A stretch of 48,244 nucleotides of DNA from assembly GCA_003166475.1 (NCBI GenBank), contig PMVV01000355.1:1966-50209 (forward strand), written 5' to 3'. The notes beneath the pieces were generated by a model. The model was not told the origin of the DNA. It saw only the letters and a program-made list of their open reading frames with translations, and searched no databases. Below, in pieces: positions 18,889 through 28,093 of this stretch (position 1 is its first letter; each line of letters starts with the position of its first letter). Made by a program: the position numbers and the translations under genes. This DNA is from Bryobacterales bacterium (GTDB lineage: Bacteria; Acidobacteriota; Terriglobia; Bryobacterales; Bryobacteraceae).

Positions 18889-19524
18889 ATGAAGACCAAT
18901 GCAGCTCGCGCTCCGATCGCGAAGCTCGATCTTTACCAAATCAACAAGACGGAATACGCGACACCCCGTAAGCCCGTGCTCCTGCGCATTGCCAAAGCAG
19001 CTTATTTAGGAATCGCAGGACGCGGCAAGCCCGGCGGAGAGGCTTTCGAGCAGGCCATAGGGGCTCTTTACAGCGTCGCCTTCACCATCAAAATGGCCAG
19101 TAAGTTTGCGGGCCGGGATTACGGTGTCTGCAAGTTGGAAGGGCTGTGGTGGGTGGACTCGGGTCATACGCTCATGACCGAACCGAAGGACCAATGGCAG
19201 TGGCGGCTGTTGATCCGGACTCCCGATTTTATTGGCAAACGCGAGATTGAGGCCGCGCGGAAGCAACTCGCGGCGAAGGGCAAAGGGCCGCTCTTCAAAG
19301 AGGTGGAGTTGACCACCCTCAACGAAAACCAGTGCGTGCAGATGCTGCATATCGGAGCTTACGACCGGGAGCCGGAGAGCATCGCGCAGATGGAAGCTTT
19401 CGCCGCCGCGCAAGGCTACCGGTTCGACGGACTGCACCATGAGATTTACCTGTCCGATCCGCGCCGCGTTGCGCCGGAGAAGCTGCGGACTATTTTGCGG
19501 ATTCCTGTCGCCCGCACAGAATAG
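18889..19524 (+). CDS. GyrI-like small-molecule-binding domain protein
   Basis: YLGIAGRGKPGGEAFEQAIGALYSVAFTIKMASK...YGVCKLEGLWW...QMLHIGAYDREPESIAQMEAFAAAQGYRFDGLHHEIYLSDPRRVAPEKLRTILRIPV. Confidence 0.85.
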   Translation: MKTNAARAPIAKLDLYQINKTEYATPRKPVLLRIAKAAYLGIAGRGKPGGEAFEQAIGALYSVAFTIKMASKFAGRDYGVCKLEGLWWVDSGHTLMTEPKDQWQWRLLIRTPDFIGKREIEAARKQLAAKGKGPLFKEVELTTLNENQCVQMLHIGAYDREPESIAQMEAFAAAQGYRFDGLHHEIYLSDPRRVAPEKLRTILRIPVARTE

Positions 19525-19576
19525 GGGCGGGTCTGGAGACCCGCCGCAGGCGTGGACGCCGGACGCCCGCCCCACG
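19524..19576. repeat. Palindromic repeat family, divergent copy
   Basis: GGGGCGGGTCTGGAGACCCGCCGCAGGCGTGGACGCCGGACGCCCGCCCCACG: same layout (hairpin-GC-hairpin-CCCCAC), different stem sequences; begins at the stop codon of the GyrI-like gene. Confidence 0.7.
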
Positions 19577-19602
19577 ATGCTGGACTGGACTAAACTGGTC
19601 TG

Positions 19603-20451
19603 GTGGCGCGCCAGGCGACCTGGGACGATTATCAACTACGAGTTGGACTGGCGATCCAACATCTCGAGCAACACCTGGACGACGATTTGTCCCTGCCGGA
19701 ACTGGCGGACGTCGCCAGCTTTTCTCCATTTCACTTTCATCGCATCTTTCGGGCGCTCACCGGCGAAGGCGTGGCGGAGCGCGTGCGCAGGCTGCGTCTG
19801 GAACGCGCGGCGGCGCGGCTGCGCAACACCAGCCGGTCCATCCTGGAGATTGCGCTCGAAGCCGGCTACCAGGCGCACGAATCTTTCACACGCGCGTTTG
19901 AGGCCGCCTTTCACACGTCGCCCAGTCACTATCGCACGGAACGGAGCGCGCTCGCGCCGTCAATCGCTCCCGGCAATCCGGTGGAGACGGCGGCCCGCAT
20001 GGAGCACATCGGGCCGCTGTGCGTGATCCGGCTCAGGCACGCCGGCCCTTATGGCGATGTCGGACAGACCTTCGAGCGGCTAGCTGCCTGGGTGGGATCG
20101 CACGGACTTTTCGGCCCTTGGACGCAGGGTCTGGGCATTAGTTACGACGACCCGGAAGTCACTCCGCCGGAATACCTGCGCTACGATGCCGCCTTCACGG
20201 CGCCGCGCGCGGTGCAGGGCGAGGGCGAAATCCAGGGCCTCGAGCTGCCCGCGCGCGATTACGCGACGGCGATCCACAAAGGTCCATATACAGGCCTGGC
20301 CGTGGCCTACGCCGGCCTGATCCGCTGGTGGCTGCGGCATGGGGATGGCGAGATATCCGACGCTCCGGCGCTGGAGTTCTACTTGAATCAGCCGGGCCAC
20401 ACCGCGCCCGAGTCACTGCTCACGAAAATATGCCTGGCTGTCGCCAGATGA
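19603..20451 (+). CDS. AraC-family transcriptional regulator with C-terminal GyrI-like domain
   Basis: Two HTHs (LPELADVASFSPFHFHRIFRALTGEGVAERVRRLRLERAA; LEIALEAGYQAHESFTRAFEAAFHTSPSHYR) then GyrI-like LCVIRLRHAGPYGDVGQTFERLAAW...FYLNQPGHTAPESLLTKICLAV. Confidence 0.9.
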   Translation: MARQATWDDYQLRVGLAIQHLEQHLDDDLSLPELADVASFSPFHFHRIFRALTGEGVAERVRRLRLERAAARLRNTSRSILEIALEAGYQAHESFTRAFEAAFHTSPSHYRTERSALAPSIAPGNPVETAARMEHIGPLCVIRLRHAGPYGDVGQTFERLAAWVGSHGLFGPWTQGLGISYDDPEVTPPEYLRYDAAFTAPRAVQGEGEIQGLELPARDYATAIHKGPYTGLAVAYAGLIRWWLRHGDGEISDAPALEFYLNQPGHTAPESLLTKICLAVAR

Positions 20452-20493
20452 TTTACGGAGCGTCGCTGGTATCCTTAACCAAGAGGGTTGCAC

Positions 20494-22542
20494 ATGGCTC
20501 GCTGGACAGTTGTTCCGCTTTTTTCCCTGTGTCTGCTCCAGGCACAGGAACCCGCCCCGCCGCCGGCCACGGTATTCAGCGTCAGTACCACGTTGGTGCA
20601 GATTGACGCGGTGGTCACCGATTCGAAAGGACTGCAAGTCACCAATCTGAAGTCCGACGACTTCCGGGTCCTGGTGGATGGCAAACCGCAGACGATTACG
20701 AACTTCTCCTACGTTCATCTGGACTCGCCGGACGTGAACCTGCCGAGCCTGTCCCCGCAGGCGCTGCGCAAGCCGCTCGCCTCCGCCAATCCGGCGGATG
20801 TGCTCAAACCAGAGGATGTGCGCCGCAGCATGGTGCTGGTGGTGGACGATCTGAGCCTCTCGTTCGAGAGCATCGACTCGGTGCGGCGGACCCTGCGGAA
20901 GTTTATCGACGAGCAGATGCAGCCCGGCGATCTGGTGGCTCTCTGGGAGACCGGACGCAGCAACAGCGTCTTCCAGCAATTCACGTCGGACAAGCGCGTG
21001 CTCCAAGCCGCCGTCGAAAATCTGCGCTGGAATCCGGTCGGGCTGGGCCTGGTCGACCCATTTGCGCCCGCGCACGCCCGCCGCCCGAGTGCCGGCCCGC
21101 GCACGGGCGCCCTCGAAGCGCCTCGGGAACGGCGCACGGACGAGGCCAACGAACGAGCCTATATCCGGATGAACACCACCATGGGCGCGTTCGACACTTT
21201 AGGGCAACTTATGGATGAGCTGCGCCCTGTGGGCGGCCGGAAGGCGGTGGTCTTCTTCTCGGATGGCATCGACCTGCCGGGGGTCACGCTTCCCGGCTCT
21301 CCACTCCAGACATTTCGCAACGACGAATTGATTACCAGGTTTCACCGCCTGATCGACAAAGCCAATCGTTCCGGCGCCGTGGTCTACACCGTAGATGCGC
21401 GCGGCTTGGTGTATCTGGCGCCGGAACAACTGGATGCCCTCGGGCTGTCCCAACAGGGGCTGCTGCAGCTTGCCGAAGATACGGGAGGCTTCGCCACCGT
21501 GAACGGCAACGGTTTGAGCGATGCCATGCAACACATCGAAGAGCAGCAGCGGGGATATTATCTGATCGGATTCAAGGCGCCGGAAAACATCGGCACAGGG
21601 AATGCGGCGTCCAAGCCCGACTACCATTCGATCAAGGTAACGGTGAACAGCCCCGGCCTGCGGGCGCACTCCCGTTCCGGATTCTTCGGCGAGACCGACG
21701 AAGCGTCGCGGCCCAAGTACGCGACGCGCCAGGCGCAGATGGTGGCGGCGGTCCAGTCTCTCTTCAATAAGTCGGACTTGCACGTACGCATGACGGCTCT
21801 GTACCGGCGCTCCGGCAAAGGCCAGACCGTGGTGCATAACCTGCTGTATGTCGATCCGCGCGATGTGACTTTCCGCACCGATCTCTACGGTATCCACTAT
21901 GCGGCGCTCGATGTGGTAATCCTGGCTTCCGGTTATGGCGTCGATCCGCTGGCCGCGCTCAGCCGCCATATCGCCATCGACGCCGACGACGACAAGCTGA
22001 AGCGGCTGCAGAAGAACGGGATGCTATTCGCTTTGGATGTTCCGGTGAAACAGGCCGGCCCCTACCAGGTGCGCGCCTGCGTTCTGGACAGCGCGTCGCG
22101 CGCCGCCGGTTCCGCCGGACAGTACCTCGACATTCCGGATATGAAGAAGCGGCACATCGCCCTGACGACGCCGCTGATCGACGACGCTTCCGCGCCGGGC
22201 GAGACCCGCTTCAACGACGTCTCTTCCGCCCTGCGGGAGTTCCGCGCCGGCAGCCGTCTGGCGTTCGCATTCCGCATCGAGACGGACAGAGATGGCGGCA
22301 CCGTTCGGCCAGGCAGATTCGATCCGCAAATCCAGCTCTATCGCGATCGCACGCCGGTCTTGAACAATCCGGTTTCAATCGCTGCCGTGCCGGGCGAAGA
22401 CGGGCGCGCCGTGCATGGAGAATTGCGGCTGAGTACTTCGCTGCCCCCGGGCCAATACTACTTGCAAGCCATGGCGACAGATCGCGGCGGCAAGACTGAG
22501 CGCACGGCCAGTTCGTGGATTGAGTTCCAAGTCGTGGAGTGA
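20494..22542 (+). CDS. VWFA-related acidobacterial domain protein (TIGR03436-like)
   Basis: VFSVSTTLVQIDAVVTDSKGLQVTNLKSDDFRVLVDGKPQTITNFSYV; SMVLVVDDLSLSFESIDSVRRTLRKFIDEQMQPGDLVALWETG; KAVVFFSDGIDL. Confidence 0.88.
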   Translation: MARWTVVPLFSLCLLQAQEPAPPPATVFSVSTTLVQIDAVVTDSKGLQVTNLKSDDFRVLVDGKPQTITNFSYVHLDSPDVNLPSLSPQALRKPLASANPADVLKPEDVRRSMVLVVDDLSLSFESIDSVRRTLRKFIDEQMQPGDLVALWETGRSNSVFQQFTSDKRVLQAAVENLRWNPVGLGLVDPFAPAHARRPSAGPRTGALEAPRERRTDEANERAYIRMNTTMGAFDTLGQLMDELRPVGGRKAVVFFSDGIDLPGVTLPGSPLQTFRNDELITRFHRLIDKANRSGAVVYTVDARGLVYLAPEQLDALGLSQQGLLQLAEDTGGFATVNGNGLSDAMQHIEEQQRGYYLIGFKAPENIGTGNAASKPDYHSIKVTVNSPGLRAHSRSGFFGETDEASRPKYATRQAQMVAAVQSLFNKSDLHVRMTALYRRSGKGQTVVHNLLYVDPRDVTFRTDLYGIHYAALDVVILASGYGVDPLAALSRHIAIDADDDKLKRLQKNGMLFALDVPVKQAGPYQVRACVLDSASRAAGSAGQYLDIPDMKKRHIALTTPLIDDASAPGETRFNDVSSALREFRAGSRLAFAFRIETDRDGGTVRPGRFDPQIQLYRDRTPVLNNPVSIAAVPGEDGRAVHGELRLSTSLPPGQYYLQAMATDRGGKTERTASSWIEFQVVE

Positions 22543-22548
22543 ACGGCG

Positions 22549-23148
22549 TCAGCCGGCCGGCTGCAGCGCGGCTTGCAGCAAGTCACCCACTTTCAAATAC
22601 GCTGCCCACCGGCGCAGATACTCGCGGTCGAGGCGCTGCCGTTGGACAGCGGCGATGCCAAGTACATCGTTCCATTGCCGCTCGGAAACCTCGCCGCCGG
22701 CGCGGTACCAGACCAGCTTCATGAGCAGCGTATCTTCGGCGGTGGCTACGGGCACGGCGAGCGTCCCGGCGCCGAGTACGATGTCTCCGATCTCACGCCG
22801 CGAAAACTGCGCTTGCTGGAATGCGTCGGCAGATAGCGGGAAGATATCGAACTTATAGCTGCTGGCGAAATGGATCAGGTTGAAGGAGCGCCCGGATTCG
22901 AGCGCGTCGCGCATCATGCCGGCATCCGCATAGAACTCGCCGCCCAGATCCTGGATAAGGCGCGCGATCTGTGCGGGATGGATATCCGCCACCAGGTCTA
23001 CATCCAGGGATGTGCGGTAAACTCCATGAATGCCGCTGGCCATCGAGCCGCCGATCAGATAGGGAATCGCGCTACGGCCCAGCGCGTCGACCAATGCATG
23101 CAGCGCCTGCCCAAAGTCGCTCACGCGCCCGCGCTCTCCGGGTCCCAT
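22549..23148 (-). CDS. Nucleotidyltransferase-fold protein (AbiEii/DUF6036-like)
   Basis: IPYLIGGSMASGIHGVYRTSLDVDLVADIHPAQIARLIQDLGGEFYADAGMMRDAL...FNLIHFASSYKFDIFPL. Confidence 0.75.
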   Translation of the reverse strand: MGPGERGRVSDFGQALHALVDALGRSAIPYLIGGSMASGIHGVYRTSLDVDLVADIHPAQIARLIQDLGGEFYADAGMMRDALESGRSFNLIHFASSYKFDIFPLSADAFQQAQFSRREIGDIVLGAGTLAVPVATAEDTLLMKLVWYRAGGEVSERQWNDVLGIAAVQRQRLDREYLRRWAAYLKVGDLLQAALQPAG

Positions 23149-23390
23149 CCGTAGACCCGTATCATGGTCTCGCGATCCAGGTGGCGTGAAGCGGTGCGCA
23201 GGAACACCTCGCGCTCGCCAATGCCGGGATGTTGCCGGCGTATCTCGGCCTCGGCCGTCTCAAACACCATGCGGGTCAGGCTGAGCATCCCCTGCACTTT
23301 CTCGGATGCGGTCATCCGCCGCTGGCATTCCAGGAACACTTCGAGCGCTCGTGGATCGGTATCGGAATACCAGTCGGACCGCGGCATCAT
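23121..23390 (-). CDS. Small conserved-looking protein co-transcribed with the nucleotidyltransferase
   Basis: 89-aa ORF overlapping the downstream gene by 28 nt; compositionally normal (MMPRSDWYSDTDPRALEVFLECQRRMTASEKVQGMLSLTRMVFETAEAEIRRQHPG). Confidence 0.7.
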   Translation of the reverse strand: MMPRSDWYSDTDPRALEVFLECQRRMTASEKVQGMLSLTRMVFETAEAEIRRQHPGIGEREVFLRTASRHLDRETMIRVYGWDPESAGA

Positions 23391-23417
23391 GCTAATGGTA
23401 CAACGCCGTGTGGACGC

Positions 23418-23450
23418 AAAAAAGCCGCCGAGCCCTGGGGACTCGGCGGC
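23418..23450 (-). terminator. Rho-independent terminator downstream of the NHL-repeat gene
   Basis: Minus-strand GCCGCCGAG-TCCCCAGGG-CTCGGCGGC-TTTTTT: perfect 9-bp stem followed by a T run. Confidence 0.85.
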
Positions 23451-23475
23451 GGAGAGAACGAGTCTTCTTAGGCCT

Positions 23476-26400
23476 TTAGTGTCCTTGGCCAGACAGGGAC
23501 AGCCCTTGCGGGCTACCCACGCTGGAGTCGAATAACCAGTAGGTTGCCGACTCGCTTCCCACCAAGGAAGGAGTGAAAGTCACTGTAAACGTGCAGGTAC
23601 CGCCCGGCGGAATTGTCCCGCCGCAAGGGGGCTCGCCCGCGTTGGAGACGAAGTCTGTGTTATTGGCGCCCGTAATGCCCCCGGCGGTGGCAGTCACCGT
23701 AGTTGGGCCTACGTTGGTGATGACAGGCGTGCCGTAGACCGGAGTCCCGACAGCCACTATGCCGAAGTTCATCGGCGATGGACTGAACTTGATGTACGTA
23801 CCAGTCCCCGCCAATGCTACGGTCTGCGGGCTGGTGACATCGCTATCCGTTACCGACACGGCGCCTGTCACATAGCCGCCGGTGGTGGGCTTGAACTCGA
23901 CGTAGATCAGGCAAGTGGCATTAACGGCCAGGACTTTGCCGTTGGTGCAGGTGGTGCCGGTAGAAGTTAGAAACGGGCCGCTGACGGATACGGCCGGCGT
24001 GCCCAAAGTGAGCGCGGCGGCGGTTTTGTTGGTGAGCACGATCCGCGTAGAACTGCTGGCGATGCCCACGGTTTGCGCGGCAAAGCTCACCGAGGCCGGA
24101 GCAAAGCTAACATTGCTGGTGCCGGTCCCGGTTACGCCTACCAGTTGCGGACTGGTGGGATCGTTGTTGTTAATCAGCAAAACGCCTTTCTTCGCCCCGG
24201 TGCTTTGCGGGTCGAAGGTCAGGCCGACGGCACAGGTTGCGGAGGCCGCCAGGGCACTGCCCGAAGCGGGGCAGGTGTTCGAGGAAATGGCGAAGTCAGT
24301 GGTCTCGACCAAACTGATCGCCCCCATGGTGACGCTGGTTTTGCCTTTGTTAGAGACGGTCACGCTGTGGACGGTACTGGCGGTTTTCACCAACTGATTG
24401 CCGAATATCACCGGCGCGCCGGTGATGGAGATGGCGCTGCCTGTGCCTTGCAGGGCGATGGTTGTGGTGCCATTGAAGTAGCCGTTGTCCTCGATGGTGA
24501 GAGTACCCGTCTGCGTTCCCGAGGCCGTGGGCTTAAAGTAGACGTAGATCGCGCATGTCTGGCCGTTCGTCAGGCTGGCCGGGCAGTTATCGGCCTCTTC
24601 GAAAGCGCCAGTCACCAAGACAGTGGTGATGGTCAGCGGTCCCACCGCGCTCAGCGTCAATGCCTGCGGCGGGCTGGTGGAGCCGATGGTCAGGAGACCG
24701 AATGTAAGGCTGCTGGAGGAAACACCCAGTCCAGCGAAAGCGGAGATGCCCCGGACACGAAGATTTAGCTGATCGGCCACTAAGAAGTTGCCAGAGGCAT
24801 CCTCGAAGATTCCGATGGGGTAGTACAGTTCCGCGTTGCCGGCGGGTCCGCCATCGCCGCTGTAGCCGGCCGTGCCGTCCCCGGCGATCGTGGTCATAAT
24901 GCCGCTCGGGCTGACCCAACGCACCCGCTGGTTGTAGGTATCGGCGATGAACAGGTTGCCGTTGGCGTCCACCGTTATGTCCTGGGGGATGTATAGCGAA
25001 TTCTGGGTGGCTACGCCATCGCCTGTGAAGCCGCTATTGCCGTCGCCGGCCACTGTGCTAATGTTGCCGGTGGACGCGCTGACCATGCGGATGCGATTGT
25101 TTTGGGTGTCCGCGATGTACACATTGCCGGCGCCATCCTCCACCACGGCCTCGGGATCGTACAACTCCGCGTCGGCCGGCGGACCTCCGTCCCCCACGTA
25201 ACCGCAAGTGCCGTCGCCGGCATATGTCGTGATGGTGCCGCCGGAAGCCTTGCGGACGACGCAGTTATAAGTATCGGCGATGAACACGTTGTTGTGGCTG
25301 TCCACGAACACGTTGAAGGGGTAATTCAGTTTGGCGGCGGCCGGAGACCCGCCGTCGCCCGCATACCCGCAGTTCTGCGGTGTGCCGGCGAACGTGCTGA
25401 TCGTCCCGGCGGGGCTCACCTCCCGGACGATGCAGTTGTATGGGTCGGCGATGTAGACATTGCCGAAACTGTCGCGGGCCAGGCCGGCTGGGGAATTCAG
25501 CTCGGCGGTGGTGGCGCTTATGCCATCCCCGTTATATCCTTGCACGCCGGTGCCCGCGAAGAGATTCACGAGATCCGTGGACTGTACTAATTCGCGCACG
25601 AAAGAGTTACTCAAATCCGAGACGAAGACATTGCCGGATGGGTCTTTCATCGCGGCGAAAGGGTTGTAGAGCACTACGCCCTGCGGCGGCACGCTGGAGA
25701 CGGGCGTCGGCATGCTGGCGCTGCCGTTGCCGGCAATCGTGTTGATGTTGCCGCCGGAGGGGAACATGCGGACGCGATCGTTGCCGTTGTCGGCCACATA
25801 GACAGAGGCCCCTGTGCTAGTGACCGCAACGCCGAAAGGATTGTAGAAGCAGGCGCTGATGGCGGGTCCGCCGTCGCCGCAGAAGGAATACCCCAGCAGG
25901 GCGTTGCCTGCGATGGTGTTGATATTGCCGCCGACGCCGAACTGGCGAACTACATTGGCTTGTATGTCAACCAGGGTTACAATGTCGACGCTCCCATTGA
26001 CCGTTACGGCTACCTGGCCGACCAGGTCGAACGAGGCTTGGGTGGCCGGACTGCCGTCACCGCCATAGCCAGATGTGCCGTTTCCCGCAACGGTCGTAAT
26101 ATTCCCCGTTGAGGCGGCGACTTTGCGAATACGGTAGTTGCCAGGATCGGAGATGAACACATTGCCGGAAGGATCGACCGCCACGCTGATCGGGTTATAC
26201 AGGGTCGCGCTGGTGGCGGGGCCGGCATCGCCGCTGAATCCGCCGGTTTGCGGGGTTCCCGCGTAGTTGCTGATAGCGCCGGTCGCCAGGACAACCTTGC
26301 GAATCAATTGATTCGATTGGTCGGCGATATAGAGGTTGCCGGAGCCCTCTGCCAGACCGGCCGGGAAGTACAGGTAGAAGTTGGTGGCGGGCGCGCCGTT

Positions 26401-26853
26401 CCCGTTGTAGGCGCACTCGGCGGCCTGACCGACGATCGTGGTGATCGTGTTGGTGGTGTCCACCTTGCGGATGACGCAATTGTTATTGTCTGAAATGTAG
26501 ACGTTGCCCGAGGGATCCACGGCCACGCCCGCAGGGTTGTTCAGGAGGGCATTGGCCGCGCCGCCCGAAACGCCATCGCCGGCATATCCGGGAAGGCCCG
26601 TACCTGCCACGACGGTCAGGGTTCCGCTGGTCGAGACCTTAAAGACACGGTTTTGGCTGCCAGCGGCTATGTAGAGGTTCCCTGCGGCATCCAAGGTGAG
26701 CTCGAAAGGCTGGTTGACGTCCGCATCGATGGCGGGCATGTCGTTGGGACCGCCGCCGATGGCGGTGGTGATGATGTTCTGCTGGGCCAACGCGGGCAAG
26801 CCGAGTAAGGGGAGAGTCAGCAGCAGGGTGAGAATCGTTTTAGTGTGGCGCAT
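23476..26853 (-). CDS. Secreted NHL-repeat protein with C-terminal choice-of-anchor-D-type domains
   Basis: Signal peptide; repeated DPSGNVYISDNNNCVIRKV / AGDGTAGYSGDGGPA units; C-terminal modules SFAAQTVGIASSSTRIVLTNKTAAALTLG and FGIVAVGTPVYGTPVITNVGPTTVT. Confidence 0.92.
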   Translation of the reverse strand: MRHTKTILTLLLTLPLLGLPALAQQNIITTAIGGGPNDMPAIDADVNQPFELTLDAAGNLYIAAGSQNRVFKVSTSGTLTVVAGTGLPGYAGDGVSGGAANALLNNPAGVAVDPSGNVYISDNNNCVIRKVDTTNTITTIVGQAAECAYNGNGAPATNFYLYFPAGLAEGSGNLYIADQSNQLIRKVVLATGAISNYAGTPQTGGFSGDAGPATSATLYNPISVAVDPSGNVFISDPGNYRIRKVAASTGNITTVAGNGTSGYGGDGSPATQASFDLVGQVAVTVNGSVDIVTLVDIQANVVRQFGVGGNINTIAGNALLGYSFCGDGGPAISACFYNPFGVAVTSTGASVYVADNGNDRVRMFPSGGNINTIAGNGSASMPTPVSSVPPQGVVLYNPFAAMKDPSGNVFVSDLSNSFVRELVQSTDLVNLFAGTGVQGYNGDGISATTAELNSPAGLARDSFGNVYIADPYNCIVREVSPAGTISTFAGTPQNCGYAGDGGSPAAAKLNYPFNVFVDSHNNVFIADTYNCVVRKASGGTITTYAGDGTCGYVGDGGPPADAELYDPEAVVEDGAGNVYIADTQNNRIRMVSASTGNISTVAGDGNSGFTGDGVATQNSLYIPQDITVDANGNLFIADTYNQRVRWVSPSGIMTTIAGDGTAGYSGDGGPAGNAELYYPIGIFEDASGNFLVADQLNLRVRGISAFAGLGVSSSSLTFGLLTIGSTSPPQALTLSAVGPLTITTVLVTGAFEEADNCPASLTNGQTCAIYVYFKPTASGTQTGTLTIEDNGYFNGTTTIALQGTGSAISITGAPVIFGNQLVKTASTVHSVTVSNKGKTSVTMGAISLVETTDFAISSNTCPASGSALAASATCAVGLTFDPQSTGAKKGVLLINNNDPTSPQLVGVTGTGTSNVSFAPASVSFAAQTVGIASSSTRIVLTNKTAAALTLGTPAVSVSGPFLTSTGTTCTNGKVLAVNATCLIYVEFKPTTGGYVTGAVSVTDSDVTSPQTVALAGTGTYIKFSPSPMNFGIVAVGTPVYGTPVITNVGPTTVTATAGGITGANNTDFVSNAGEPPCGGTIPPGGTCTFTVTFTPSLVGSESATYWLFDSSVGSPQGLSLSGQGH

Positions 26854-26889
26854 AATTTTGTCCTGGAGATTTTCTTAACGTTTCCTCTT

Positions 26890-27369
26890 CTACTCGGCGG
26901 CCGGCGGGCGGGCCGCCCGCGGTGGCATCACCGGTATGATGGGGAGGCGGCTCAACTGCGCCCATCCCTGGATCGTGTGCCCGTCTTCGCCGCTGTATCC
27001 GACAAACACGCGCGGCTGTGTGCGGGCGGACCACCGCTGGTACTCATCGCGCGCGATGGTCAGTTGTTGGCTGACGACCACGTCTTTGCCGCTGCGCCAG
27101 AGCTTGATGGGCGCGAAGCTACCCAGTACTCCCGGTACGGGATGCGGCGCGCGTACCGTTACGACGGCCTGTTTGAGGTCCGCGCCGCTATAATTAAAGA
27201 GTTGCAGCGTGAGTGTAAGTTCCACCTGGCCGCTTTTTTCGGTTGCATTTGTGAGGCTGTAGTGTCCGGCGAAGTCGCGCCCGTCTTTGGCGCCGGCCGG
27301 GCCGGTGAATAGGACCGATAGAGCGAACAGGGCAAGAATGCCCGCCCGCGAAAAGCTCGTTAGTCGCAT
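26890..27369 (-). CDS. Secreted hypothetical protein (159 aa)
   Basis: Signal peptide (MRLTSFSRAGILALFALSVLFTGPAGA) and coherent beta-rich sequence; immediately upstream of the NHL gene in the same orientation. Confidence 0.7.
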   Translation of the reverse strand: MRLTSFSRAGILALFALSVLFTGPAGAKDGRDFAGHYSLTNATEKSGQVELTLTLQLFNYSGADLKQAVVTVRAPHPVPGVLGSFAPIKLWRSGKDVVVSQQLTIARDEYQRWSARTQPRVFVGYSGEDGHTIQGWAQLSRLPIIPVMPPRAARPPAAE

Positions 27370-27493
27370 GATCCCTCTGTGGAGTGGTTGTTTTATCGGC
27401 GAACGGAAGACGCTCGCCTGTTCACCTTAAAGGCGCAAAGCGGCGTACAAACCCGCCACGGAAGTGAAGAAAAGGTAAAATATAAGCAAAGTC

Positions 27494-28093
27494 ATGCTCG
27501 ATGAAAGGGCCGCGCCTGGCGACATCACCCGATGCCTCCAGGATTGGCGCGGCGGCGACGAGGAGGCCCTCTCTCGTCTGACCGCCGCCGTGTACCGGGA
27601 ATTGCGCCGTCTGGCGTCTTTCCTTTTCGCCGCCGAAAGCGGCGATCGAACTCTGCAGCCAACCGCCCTGGTGCATGAGCTCTATTTGCAGCTTCCCGGC
27701 GTGCAGCACCTGGATTGGCAAAGCCGCGCCCAGTTCCTGAGCGTCGCCGCCAGGATGATGCGCAACATCCTGGTGGATCACGCGCGCAAGAGGCACGCCG
27801 CCAAGCGGGGCGGAGGCGCGGCGCCGGTGATCGTCGATCCGCCAGCCGAAGATCCGGCGCTGAAGTCCGATGTGCTGGTGATCAACGACGCCCTGGATCG
27901 CCTGAGCGAACACTATCCGCGGCAGTCGCGCGTGGTGGAGTTGCGCTTCTTCGGCGGCTTGACCACCGAGGAAACCAGCGAGGTGCTGAACGCCACCGGC
28001 GTAGAATGTTCGCTGCGCACCGTGGAACGCGATTGGACCTTCGCGCGGGCCTGGCTGCAAAACGATTTGCAAAATGCCATCGGACCAAGCTGA
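27494..28093 (+). CDS. ECF-type RNA polymerase sigma factor (TIGR02999-like)
   Basis: VYRELRRLASFLFAAESGDRTLQPTALVHELYLQLPG...FLSVAARMMRNILVDHARKRHAAKRGGG...VVELRFFGGLTTEETSEVLN...RTVERDWTFARAWL. Confidence 0.92.
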   Translation: MLDERAAPGDITRCLQDWRGGDEEALSRLTAAVYRELRRLASFLFAAESGDRTLQPTALVHELYLQLPGVQHLDWQSRAQFLSVAARMMRNILVDHARKRHAAKRGGGAAPVIVDPPAEDPALKSDVLVINDALDRLSEHYPRQSRVVELRFFGGLTTEETSEVLNATGVECSLRTVERDWTFARAWLQNDLQNAIGPS

